Source: Hyaloscypha bicolor E
Taxonomy: Eukaryota > Ascomycota > Leotiomycetes > Helotiales > Hyaloscyphaceae
Reading direction: 5' to 3'
DNA length: 64,000 nt
Assembly: GCF_002865645.1 (NCBI RefSeq)
Contig: NW_020194519.1
Coordinates: forward strand, 1,051,542 to 1,115,541
How positions within the stretch are numbered: position 1 is the first letter of the stretch; each line of letters begins with the position of its first letter. The position numbers were made by a program, and so were the translations under genes. Below are positions 1 through 11,042 of this stretch, piece by piece. Under the pieces are notes generated by a model. It saw nothing but the letters and a program-made list of their open reading frames with translations. It did not search any database and was not told where the DNA came from.

Positions 1-1175
1 GGGTGAGCTCTCCTGGTCCACAATATCTTCATTTCCTGGAACAAGGAATGATGTGGTGAACTGTAAGGCTGTTCATGATGGTTACGATTTGTCCTCCGGA
101 ACTCGGGGACTTGGACTAGACTCGGAACCCGGGTCCAGAGCAGGCGGTTTTAAAGAGGCGGACGGTCTCCATTTGCTTTCGCCATGGTTGTGGACTAGAT
201 TGGCTTGGTAGAAAACCGTTTTGGACTTTCATGCAGCGTTTTAACAAGAAGATGGTGCGGATCAGGAGAAGACAGGTGCTACCACTGCCGAAGTGGCGGA
301 AGAGGTTTCCTTGAGAGCTAGTTTGGTTCTACGGAATCGGTAGATTGAGAGTCAAGGAGGAGGTTGTAGATTGAAGGAGCGTTCCATTGCTATCGTCGAT
401 CGAGGACTTGGAGGATGATGGTTCATGGTGAACCAAAGAGCGGCATTGGTTTCAATGTCCCAAGTCAACTCGTGCCGTTCTAGCGACTGCCCTTACTAGT
501 ATAGTCCGGAATAAGGTCCATTTAGAGCCTACCAGCCTCTGACATCTTGGAGATTCTACAAATTTAATTTACTCAGCATCCATGTCTAGCTAAACATGAA
601 GCCAAGGTCACGTGAATGTTTGTCATCAAGGATGTACACTACCTTTATTATTGGAAAGTGAGTGAGCGAATAGCCATTGAACCTAGAGTAACTTGAAACG
701 AAAGTAACACTTGACAAACTCCTGGTGGACAGAAAAAGCAATACTCATTTCCAGTAACCTATATTAAACTTAGACGTTTATTTGGGCTCTTGAGGGGTAG
801 GAACTGATGTTCTAGAATTTCTGAGAATATCCGAAGTGAGTAGATTTTAAATATACAATATTGATCGCATGTGTATATTTAGAGGGGAAGTAATTGCATT
901 GTCGAACTTGACTTGGGACATCGAAAACGAGGGCCGCTTTTTCTATCGACTAGGAGGCAGGGTCAACTATTGATGCTTCACACAAAAACACATTACAAGG
1001 TTTAAATGATAAACTAGACGGGGAAAGCATGGGCAAACCGAGGCCAATGGTGCAACGAGATATGTAGATAAAAGTTCAACAAAGGGGAATCTTCTCATTA
1101 TCATATATCATGATCTCATCTCATACTCATCATCTGATCTCCAAATTACCGACTTTAAGTTCCGCAGATGTTCAC
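1..1175. other. Non-coding stretch, no gene recognised
   Basis: No open frame of useful length on either strand and no splice-joined frame that resembles a known protein. It lies downstream of the 3' end of the RING/ZZ/SH3 gene. It could be intergenic DNA or an old, decayed sequence; nothing in it identifies an element. Confidence 0.5.
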
Positions 1176-4100
1176 TCACACATGCCCCTTATCCAATATC
1201 GTCACATAATTCGCAGGGAACAGTCCCCGCTTCCCCATATACGTCCCATGAAACCAATCTCCATTAACATCCTTACACTCCTTCACGATCGCGCCCTTCG
1301 GGAACATCAACTCATCGTCCGCCCCCGGCGCCGGATACCAAGGCCAGGTAACCACACCAGTCATGCCTACACCTCCATCTGGTGGAAACGCCGTATCAGG
1401 AACTAAGCCAGGTGTGTGAGTTGGTGCAGTCTTCATCACGTCTGAGGTAACAAGCTTGACATGTGCATAGTCGCCCCGGCGATGCTTGCCATCGCCCCAG
1501 TACCACTTTATGAGCGAAGTGTCTGTGTGCTCTGTACTCATGTAAGGTTCCTGTATAATCCCTCTCCCGCCAACGAGGTCTTGGACGACAACACGGCGCC
1601 GTCCGCCATGATTGTCTTCGAAACCAACGATGACCATGCGGTGCCCTTGGAGACAGCGACGCCAGCCGTTGAAGCCATTTTCAGCGGAGATGCGGCGTGA
1701 GGCAACGAGTTTCGGGTAGCAGGTTGTGCAAATGTCGTAGTCGCCGGGTAGGGTGTTAGGGACTCTGCTGGTGCAGGAGAAGCAGTGGTAGCGTGTTGAG
1801 GAGGGTTGGATTGGGTGGCGGCAAATGTCGCAGGCTGTGGAGAAGGTGAGTGGTTTGAAGTTGCCGAAATTCATCACTCCCGGTCCGGTCAGTATGGATG
1901 CTGATGGTGGTGTTTGTTGGTCGTGGGTTGGCGAAAGTGGCGGTGCTGCTGATTCTGGTGGCTCGTATTTGAGGGGTAGCAATGGATGCGTGCAAGATTT
2001 CCCTTGGTTGACGCAAATATTACAGAAGCCCCAGTCGCCTCCATTGCAGAGATCGCATCTCCAATAACACTCATTCGTCCAGGCCAAGCAATTTGCGCAG
2101 AATGTCCCACTCTGCAATCTCTTCTCCGGATCTTCCGTTGTGAGAGTCCTTCTGCCATCAGCTCCACCGGGAGAAATTCTTGGTGGGACAAAACGGCTTG
2201 CCATGAGCATGTGAGGTGGTTCAAGGTCACCTGACTGATTCTGGCTCTCCCAGTTCGTCCGGGCTGCTGCATAGCTAAATCCATACCAGTGTAAACAACC
2301 TTTTCTTTTTCTGTAGCAATCTAAACAGATGTTGTAAGTTCCTTTCGAGCAAATGCCGCAATTGTAATGCAGTTCATACTCGATGTGTGGCTTTGCACAT
2401 CTAGCACAGGATATTGAAGGCTCGTGATACAGCTCTTTGCGACCCCGGGACGAGCCAGAACCAGATGTTGGCCTAGTGCCGCTTGACACGGCAGTAGCTT
2501 TGTCAAATAGTGGCATGTGGGTTACCTCTCGTGGAGAAAGTGGAGTCGGCATCAGACTGCGATCGGCTTGGGTTTGTGATGGAGCCGATGAAGCCGTCGG
2601 GGAAACAAATATGTCTGCGGGAGGTGCAGCACGAGTCAGTCTCTCCGTAGAATGTGACTGTCCGGGAGGCTTCTCGGGTCGCACGCCTGATGTTCTTGGG
2701 CTCGAATGTGATGCTGACTGTGCAGGTGTTGGCGTATTCTCCATTCTGGCTCCTGAGGCCATTCTTGGGCTGGAGTTAAGTCCAGATTGTGACGTTCGAG
2801 GGCTCGCTTCAGGAGTGGGTAGCTCAGCATGCTGCTTGGATGGATCAGTTGTGCTCCTGGATGCAGAAGTTACCAGTGGCCGTGAAGGCAAAGTCATAGA
2901 ATGTGGCCTGTTGCTCAAGTCCGTCTGAGATCTAGCAGCTGGTCTTGTCTCGACATCTGGAACTGGGACAGGATCAGTAGCACTACGAGTGCTGCTCCCA
3001 GTCCGCCGACGCCTATGTCTGCTTTCATCGCTTGACTGGACTTCGAGATGGGCTGCCTGAGCAGCACTCATCGATGGGGGTGGCCGACTGGATTGATGAC
3101 TCGCACTGGCTTGCCCGTCGGCACTGACCGCACTTGATGATCTAGAGTGAGTTCTGGTTCTGCGTGTCCGGGATGAAGTTCGAGGACGATCATCACCCGA
3201 TGTTTCCCTTGAGTCCGGAGCACTTGAACGACCTTCTCGCCTTTGTGCACTGTGGTCCCTCCTTCTCGCCGGTTCTTGCCTAGACCTCTCACTATGCCCA
3301 CTGTTATCACTCCTTCTGGCAGGTTCTTGCCTTGCTCTCTCCGCCTGCCGCCTCCTGAAAGCCTCCGCTATCCTCTCACTGATTTGGTCCTCCTGGCTGA
3401 CGTCCAAGTTTTCCAGGTCGATACCATCCAAGAGACCTTCTTCCCGAATCTGGCGTAATATCTCTTCTTCCATCTCTCTTGAGTCCACATCTGAGGCACT
3501 AATCAAAGATCGTAGCGAAGACTGATGCTCAATCTGCCTCGCAGCCGTCCTGCTTGTCTCCTCATGCCTCCGCGTCCTCCTCTCCTCATTACTTCGTCTC
3601 CTCCTTCTCTCCTCAGCCCCAGAATCAGTCCCCAGACCCAACGCACCATCATCCCTTGCCCTCCTCTCCGTCTCCTCCCTCCTTCTCCTCCTCTCCACAT
3701 CTTCGGCCTCCCTGGTAGTCTGCCTATTGGAGCTGTCTCTACTCGCATCCCTACTCCTCTCCGCCCTCCTCCGCTCCCTCCTGGCCCCGGGATCCTCCAC
3801 CCCAGCCTCCCTCGCACTCAGCTCCCTAGTCGCATCCACCAATCGCCTATCTGCATCCATGACCTGCCTCTCCCTGAGGCTCATCTCCCGTGCTTCCACC
3901 CTTACAAGCACATTCTCTCCAGCATCGTACTTAACCCTCATATCGCTCCTCTCCTTCTCCGTCCTTCCCTTCTCCGGGTTCGCAGCAAGGAACATCTCCA
4001 GCAGGGTAGTGACCGTAGCATTATGTTTCGTGTCTCGGACGGGAGCGCGACATGAGGGACATGTGTATGGGAGTCCTGTTTCCGGGAGCGGAGAGGGAGA

Positions 4101-4410
4101 GGCGCGGTGCGAAGAGAGCTGGAAGGCGAACCATTCTTTGAGGCAGGAGCCGCAGAAGGTGTGTAGGCAGTCGAGGAGGGTTAGGGGCTGGTAGAGGACT
4201 TCGGTGCAGATCTGTATCCCAGATATATCAGCATATGAACATGATAGAGTGCCATGCGACGAGATGGGTCGAGCAAGGGTAGCGCTGCCTTGTAGGAATG
4301 TCTCATCCCGCTCTTCGTAGCGGGGCAACCTTCGAGATTGGGGGCCAACTCACAGAGCACGTCAACTCCTTCTCTAGATCCAGGCCTCGATTCTCTTTCT
4401 CATTCTCCAT
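1176..4410 (-). CDS. RING finger / ZZ-type zinc finger / SH3 protein, probable E3 ubiquitin ligase
   Basis: Two exons, complement(4354-4410) and complement(1176-4211), giving 1030 residues. The first exon encodes 19 residues ending in LTCS; a GTGAGT donor at 4353 and a TACAG acceptor join it to ICTEVLYQ, which completes a C3HC4 RING: C18, C21, C34, H36, C39, C42, C70, C73. Using the longer single-exon frame instead would start at an internal codon and lose the first two zinc ligands. An in-frame stop lies just upstream of the ATG at 4410. After the RING comes a long Arg/Glu/Ser-rich, probably disordered and partly coiled-coil segment, then three Cys-rich ZZ-like modules between about residues 610 and 900 (for example CARCAKPH, CANCLAWT, CDICRHPI), and an SH3 domain in the last 60 residues ending near GLFPANYV. 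Known RING proteins transfer ubiquitin from an E2 to a target; the SH3 suggests a proline-rich partner. The target cannot be read from sequence. Confidence 0.85.
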
Positions 4411-5105
4411 GTCTATACTGTTCTCTCACTCGGTGAATCAAAAATTAAGGTTGAAGAGGCAACTGGGGACGGAATGGGGTGGGGAGACGTTTTTGTCCTC
4501 ATGGCGTCGCTAGGATGGGCGGGCGAGATGGCTGTGGCGTGAGCTGACACGATGCTGCAGACCCTCTGCTGCAGGGCTGACAGTACAACGGTCGTCAAAT
4601 CGCAGATACGAGATTTTGACTTTCTGTTTACGAGGCAGAACTTTTGCCTTGAATTCGAGCTGGGGATTTATATGAAGGAGATGGTGGTGGAGGTGGATTT
4701 GAGATTTGAGAGAGAAATTTGTTGCCGTGGTTCAATTTGTACTCGGTCTTTGGTTGAGTGGGAGAGAGACGAGGCTGAGCTTTCTGATGTCAGCGGGATG
4801 CCCGAGCAGGGGTTTTGCTCAGTAAGAACAAGGCCGCCACTTTAAGTTTATCCGGACGAGGTGTTGCGGTTTCCTTCAGGCAGTCATTTTTGAGCTTTGA
4901 AAGTTGGTGCAAATTTCTTCTTCGCTTTATCTCAGTATTGCGGTTTGCCCTAGGCGTGGAAAGTCGGCTGCCTGCGTTTCCGAGTCTCAAGATATTCAAG
5001 TCAGCTACGCAGTGATTCCTACGGCATACTTTGTAAGAAGATATTTAAGGTCTCGCAGCTATAGGTAGTCTCCATACACTCTATCATTCTTCACTCACTT
5101 CATCT

Positions 5106-5500
5106 CTACCGTCTTCTCCAGACACTATCCAGCATGCGCCCCCTCCCCACCCACTTCCGATCATCTTGCACAATATGCTCCAGCAGCCTGACGCCCGCAC
5201 GCTCATAAACACCCTTCCCATCCGAACACGCCATAACAAAAGTATCAAAGCCCATCTTCTCCGCCTCCTTCAGCCTCTTTTCCTCTTCTTCACTAATTCT
5301 CGGTACTTTCGCTTCTGTCCCTCACCGGCTCCAGCAGGCAACGGCTTCCTAACCCGAATTAGCCTTTCTTTCCGCTCCTCCAAGCTGCACACCTCTCTAT
5401 CAAACCCCCAAAATAGAACCGCCAATACGACAAAATACTGCAGAGACAAACTCCCTGGTGCCGTCTCCTCGTTGGATCCGAGAGCGGGTCGCAAGAATGC
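5106..5500 (-). pseudogene. GNAT-family acetyltransferase remnant
   Basis: Read on the minus strand, 5315 to 5106 encodes ISEEEEKRLKEAEKMGF, then DTFVMACSDGKGVYERAG and RLLEHIVQDDRKW, ending in TAG. A helix followed by a strand, then G-x-x-Y-x-x-A/L-G-F, is the typical C-terminal half of fungal GNAT N-acetyltransferases. Upstream the frame is closed by TGA, and the adjoining open stretch (about 5500-5320), which contains a hydrophobic strand and LEERKERLIRV, is in another frame. No exon carrying the acetyl-CoA-binding Q/R-x-x-G-x-G/A loop was found. I read it as a truncated, frameshifted copy; an unrecognised intron in a tiny surviving gene is the alternative. Confidence 0.5.
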
Positions 5501-5747
5501 CGTAGTTCCGCTTGCGAGACCACATATTCACAGCTCTCATGCGGCTCGCAACGCACAGATGAGTCGCCAGTTCGGGACCGTGATGAAGGCGGGGATATTG
5601 TTGAGAGCGAGAGCGGGGCCGTCCGTGGTGAGGCAGGGGCTGATGGTGATGGGAGGTGTGGAGCGCGGCATTATGAATGCATTTATATCTATATATATAA
5701 ATATATATTGGGGGCAATGGCTGCAAATGGTGAATGAGGTCTAACAT

Positions 5748-6114
5748 AAAATATAATGAAATACAGTACAGGTTGGGAATCGATTAGGGAGGGAGGAAGA
5801 TATAATATAATTTAGGAGCCGTTAGACAGCAACAGTTGTGCGTTATATTAACCTTATTGGCTTGGGACCTTCCCGAATGGGAGGGACGCGTGATATAAGG
5901 TTATGTGGTCCTGTTGTTGATTCAGGGGCTCTCGCTTGTAGGCTTCAGGGGGTTACATCCCCGGGTGTAACAACTTCAAATGCAGAACTTTGATGTAAAT
6001 TATTATTTACAATTTGGAACTGCTATCATTACTGCGTACAAAACGCTGGCGGTTGTTCACTACTCGTATCAGTAGCACTTCTTGTCATTAAAACGCCCAT
6101 TTTACAATCCCCAT
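5748..6114. other. Intergenic stretch with short hairpins
   Basis: AT-rich spacer between the acetyltransferase relic and the chitin deacetylase 3' end. AACCTTAT near 5850 pairs with ATAAGGTT near 5897, and a compact palindrome GTTACATCCCC/GGGTGTAAC lies near 5952-5971. The preceding 5690-5710 is a TA-rich microsatellite. No gene is visible. Confidence 0.5.
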
Positions 6115-8650
6115 CTAATTGCACGTCCCGAATCCTGCCTGGCATCCACCGCTTGTGAGGCAATATGCAGAAGTCGAGCCACTTTAGTGATTGAAAAGTC
6201 AGCAATGTTCCATTAAAACCTGTTCCAGGAAATTCAAGACCTTGTCTGGGGAGACAATAGCAAGACGGTTCGAAATGGGAAAGGGGCTCTCTCGATGACT
6301 TACCACCATCCGTACTGCGAGCAACAATTCCCATACGTGCTCCCAAGACACGTGAACCCGGTGGTCCCCGCACACGTTCCATCCGACGATACCTTAAGGG
6401 TAGAAGTCGGCGAGGTACTACTCTTCGTCGACGTAGTCGTCTTGCTCGTAGTCGTGGTAGGTTTCGTCGACGTGGAAGAGCCTGCTTTGGATGAGCTGGT
6501 TGAAGCTTTGACCGAGCTGGAGCTAGACGAACCAGAACATGTCCCGCCAACGGGATTACATCCCGTTCCACAGTAAGCCGATGTTGAACCGCAGAAGCCG
6601 TATTGGCTGCAGCAATTTCCGAACGTAGAGCCGATGCATGTTATGGTTGTTCCGCAGGTTCCATCTGTTGAGATGGCTTGGGAGGCGGAGGAGGTTGAGG
6701 ATGTTTTCGAGGAGGTAGTCTTTGATGTATTAGAAGTTGTTTTTACTGTAGAAGAACTTGTTTTGATTGAAGAAGAAGTTGTCTTGATTGAAGAAGAAGT
6801 GGTCTTGATTGTAGAAGAGGTGGATTTTACTGAAGTAGTTGATTTTGATGTTGTTGAAGAGCTGCTAGATGTGCCACATGTTCCAGAGGCTGGCTGACAC
6901 CCAGTTCCACAATACCTGATAATTTCAGTTAGTATTGCCTAAATGGGGGGATTCGAGGGTTGAATAATCTTTCTCGAGTTTCTCTCTTCGAAATATGTCC
7001 AAGGATGAGAGCGGTTGTGCAAGGGAAGAACACTCACGCTGAGGTAGATCCACACCATCCCGCCGAACTGCAGCAATTGCCAAAGGTGGAGCCTAGGCAG
7101 GTGGTGGTAGCTGAGCATGTCCCGTCAGTGCTAACGCTCTGGGGAGGAGGTGCACTTGCATTCCCCGACCGGTACCAGTTCGCAGCCGGATCCCCAAGAC
7201 ATTCACCAACAGTGACAGATTTATAACCATGGCTATACATCGAAGCGAGAATATAATCAGTGAGGTTGTAGACAGTTTGGTAATGGATATCATGCTCGAT
7301 TTCCAACCAGCTGGTGGTTGCGCTATTGGAAGGGTTGATGGCGGCGTCCCAGATGTTCTTGGAATTTTGGATCAAGGTTGGGTCATCATTCAGATACCCT
7401 TCTGTATCCAGGTCGAAGTCTGTGCTATTGTGAGAGGTTTGTTGAAAAGATGGGAGGGAGTAGACTGACATGTCACATGATATCCAAGGGTTTTCAAACG
7501 GGCACCGCAGGATGAGTTGCACTCAGAGTATGGAGGTCTAGATCACATATCAGCATAAAAGTTAATCATGACTTCGTAGGAGTAGACGTACCTCATATAC
7601 GTTGGGAAGTAGCCCAAAATATTGTTGAATGCCATCTCATTGTAGATCATTTGTTGATTGAAATGTGTGGCATCGAGAGATGTCAGATTTTGATGGGACC
7701 AAGTGTGTGAGGCAATTTGGTGCCCTTCTGCAATCATTCTCTGCACCTTCATCAGTCTCTTGTATGAAAAGGCTACGCTTAGATGATATACCTTGATAAG
7801 AGCATTCCACTGCGGGGTACTATCAATAGGACCTAGAGAGTAATGAGCATTGAGGAAAAGGAAGTTGCAATGTATTTGTACCTTTTCCGAGGTTGTTTCC
7901 AGCTTTTCCGCTGTTAGCAAGCGAAGAGAAAGCTTGAAATGATTCCAACTTACTGATCATGAAAGTAGCCTTTGCACTATACACCTTGAGCTTGTCAAGA
8001 AGATCTGACGTATACGTATACGGCCCATCATCAAAGGTGAAGGCAACATCTGACGCCACAATTGTAAGCTGAGCGCCTCCCAATGCGACTGCAAGTCACT
8101 AACCTCCCGCAACAGCACAATCATAGATTCCGGCTCCACCATAGGGCACGGTCCCAAGGGCAGGTCTCGCAATACCCGCCGTAGATGCTCCAGACGGAAC
8201 GGTGTTCGCATCACAAGCCGGTCCATAAAGGAATTGGCAGTCAGGAGCTGCACAATAATCGATTCCAGTTCCACACCATCTATTCCCGTCAGCACTCCTC
8301 CTTCCTCCAAAGAAAAGGACTCCTCACCCCTCAATAGAGCAGCATTGACCGGCAGGGCAATGCCCAAAACTCGGTCCGCATTGCCCATTCGTGCTAATCT
8401 GTCGCTCCTCTAACTCCTCCACACTATTCATGAACTCCACAACTGGCTCCCTCTTCTCCACTTGCACATCCGGCTCCCTCTTCTTCACCTTCAGCGCCTC
8501 CGGCAACGCTTTCTCCGCCCTCAACTCTGCCATGAACTTTCTCCCGCCCAGCATCTTCGGAATCCCAGCATGCACATCCCTCGGGTCCGAATGGGCACCT
8601 GCAATCGACGCAATCGCCGCAACAACGAGCGTGGTGTACTTCATCTTCAT
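6115..8650 (-). CDS. Secreted chitin/polysaccharide deacetylase with four CBM18 chitin-binding modules
   Basis: Ten exons on the minus strand: 8328-8650, 8104-8279, 7954-8049, 7882-7902, 7792-7832, 7592-7740, 7470-7537, 7038-7419, 6304-6915, 6115-6181; 644 residues, all phases consistent. The start MKMKYTTLVVAA begins a signal peptide of about 20 residues. The order is one CBM18 (CGPSFGHCPAGQCCS...GWCG), the NodB deacetylase domain, and three CBM18 modules separated by Ser/Thr/Lys-rich linkers that look O-glycosylated. NodB motifs are all visible: TFDDGP (metal-binding Asp pair), SHTWSH (metal His), RPPYSE, DLDTEG and a late EHDIH. Such enzymes remove acetyl groups from chitin in the fungal wall, producing chitosan; the CBM18 modules hold the enzyme on chitin. 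The exon of 21 nt is needed to make ITGNNLGKG. The last two CBM18 are each split by an intron at the same place, after GWC or before it, consistent with exon duplication. Confidence 0.88.
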
Positions 8651-11042
8651 CCTCACGTACGCCAACTAATTTCTTATATCTCCTTATAGTATGCAGATCA
8701 GGATGATGCTAGATATATAAGTGTACTGTACCCTAGAGTAACGAGGGCTAGGGCCGCAGGTAAACGAAGGACTGCGTAGCAAAGCGAGTGTGAAAGGTTT
8801 CTGTTGTTAAATTCAACGTATTGTACAAAACGAAGGTTGGAGAAAGCAACGAGTGACGAGGGAGGAACTAGGGCTGTATGTATGGCGAAGACAAAGATGA
8901 AAGGGGAGAGAGATCATCTCTCCACTGGTCAGCGACTTAGCTAGGTCATAATGCAGGACAGGATATGCAAGAACAACGCAGCGCAACAAGCATACGAGAA
9001 AAAGAACTCTGGTTCCCCCTCCCTGCTGGGCCAAGAGGCGGACAGCCCAGCCCTGGTCCTGGCCGGACTCGGCCCACCATCGAATCGAGGCGATAAAATG
9101 CTCCAGTATGGACCAGCATGGCTGGATAATATTCCGAAGGGCCGTGATACCAATTGCAGTTCACTCACCCCGCTCTGGGGCCTTTGGGGTAAACCCAGGG
9201 GTCGGAACTCAGCCGGAAGAAATCATCCAGGCTGTCCTTGAAAAAGAACTTGAAAGAGGGTAAGGATGCCTGCCAAGCTTGCATTGCGTCCGAGGCCACG
9301 GCAATAATGTCTCCTGATTCTCCCAGTTAGTATACGGGCTGACCTGATTCAGACCTCCACCAGAAAAGACTGCAGTGAGTTGGCGTGTGGTCTGAGTTGA
9401 GTTTGGTGATGTTCAAGAGCGGTTCTTAAAATAGACTTCCCGAAGCGAGAAGAGACAAGGGTCGCCCTGCTGCAGGAACAGGGTTTGGGCTTCTCAATCG
9501 GGGAATGCTGTCATTGCCAAATCCCTTGCTTTTCCCTCCTGGAACTCCCTCATCTTCTACTTTTCCATTTTGGGCCTTTTCGCCTTCGATTAATATCGAT
9601 CGCACCATCTCAAATTCTCAATATTCGACAAGGGAAAAATGATTTAATTTTCCTTTCCGAGTCCAGTGTGACGAACAAGTTAGTCAACCCTGCCCACCGT
9701 CCCATCAATGCACAGAAGATCGAACACACCACGGACCGCTTTGAACGTCCTTTGTGGCGCATCTCCTGCAGCACTTTTCGCCTCCTCGGTCGTCATTTGC
9801 TCTCCCCCAGGGCCAGACCTGCATACCATTCTGCCCTCAAAACGTGGCATGTCAAAGCGTCACGTAACGCGGTCAAAAATATGGCGGCCGTGGGTTGCAA
9901 AAGCAGGACGCGTTTGGTTTTAAGACAGCAGCTGAACTACCCGAGAGGCCAAGCTTCCGTTATTTCTCCTGGCTGTGAGCGTCAATATTGAACGCATGAT
10001 ATTGCATGACTTAGAGAAATTTGGTGCCCTTTCCTTTTGCACGGTTGCGGCCCCGTGTCTGCCACGTAGCAATTGTGATGAGATCGTTGAAATGAAAAGC
10101 TCGTTTTTAAGAAGGAATATATTGGACTTGTAGACGTGTGAGGTGAAACGAGAAAAGGAGGTGAAGAAGAATTGGCACACGTGATCATCACATGATCCGT
10201 GGATAGGTAGGTATACAACTTCCTGCGTGTGAAGATTTCGCCCCAATAAGCCTTCACACCCTGAAGCCGTGCATCTCTGAACAAAAAACGAAAATACGAC
10301 CCGACCCGCATATCCATCAGCTCGCCAATTCTAATTCTCCAAAGCCTGGCTCGTCCCCGCCTTAAACCTACTATTCGCCACTACACCCCGCACCCTCCAA
10401 TCGCCTCGCTTCTAAATCTGCAATAACAAAGCCCATTAAGGACCTCCACTTCCAACTCCATTTCGCCATCATCCAGATCCGTCCATTGTCAGACAATTGA
10501 TCTCGGGACTCGGCTGCGTCGACCGAAACCTCGTATTCAAAACCTGCGTGTTCTTGAGTCTCAGCCTCACTGGCCAACTCTCCCACTCTCTGAACGAATC
10601 ATCGGTCAAGTATGCAGGTCTGCTGTTTGGCATCGGCTGCTCTGCGTCTGCATCTGAATCTTCGTCCTTGCAACTAGTTCCTGATCGTGAGCAGGTTTAC
10701 CGGTAAGACCGCGCGAGGCCTCCATTCGCCTCCACTCACAGCAACTCTGGGTCTTAATCGACAATGCGTGTTGTATTGTAATCTACGAGTACCCGTCTCC
10801 CACACATTCGTATGCCCAAAATAACTTAACTCCATTCAATCACCATGTCTGCGCGTGCCGTCTTCGTGCCATCCTCTCCCATCCCCTTCTGAGTATCAGA
10901 CCAACCAATCACACATGCACGGGGTATATTTCAAGATGTTGCTTCCTGTGCAGCCTATTCCATCAGTGAACACCGTTCCTTAAACCCCATTGAACCTTAT
11001 GTAACCTATTTCCCCCATTCGTTCTTCGTTCCAGCAACCCTT
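8651..11042. other. Long intergenic region, no supported gene
   Basis: About 2.4 kb between the start of the chitin deacetylase and the 3' end of WAPL. Several frames of 60-170 codons exist but none shows a motif, a sensible composition or a splice join. A 55-codon frame on the minus strand around 10470-10633 (MPNSRPAYLTDDSFREWESW) has a protein-like look but no recognisable family and no clear splice partner. Confidence 0.5.

Noticed and set aside
2437..2928. Plus-strand frames within 1.1-4.3 kb, some over 150 codons
   Set aside because: All are antisense to the RING/ZZ/SH3 gene, whose own frame is long and motif-rich.
5166..5747. Plus and minus frames of 115-190 codons around 5.2-5.7 kb
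   Set aside because: Only the short GNAT C-terminal frame on the minus strand has recognisable motifs; the rest are other frames of the same DNA.
9485..9991. 168-codon plus-strand frame
   Set aside because: No motif, mixed composition, no splice context; treated as chance in the 8.65-11 kb spacer.
10469..10706. Minus-strand 55-codon frame MPNSRPAYLTDDSF and overlapping frames
   Set aside because: Looks protein-like but has no partner exon, no family and no supporting signals.
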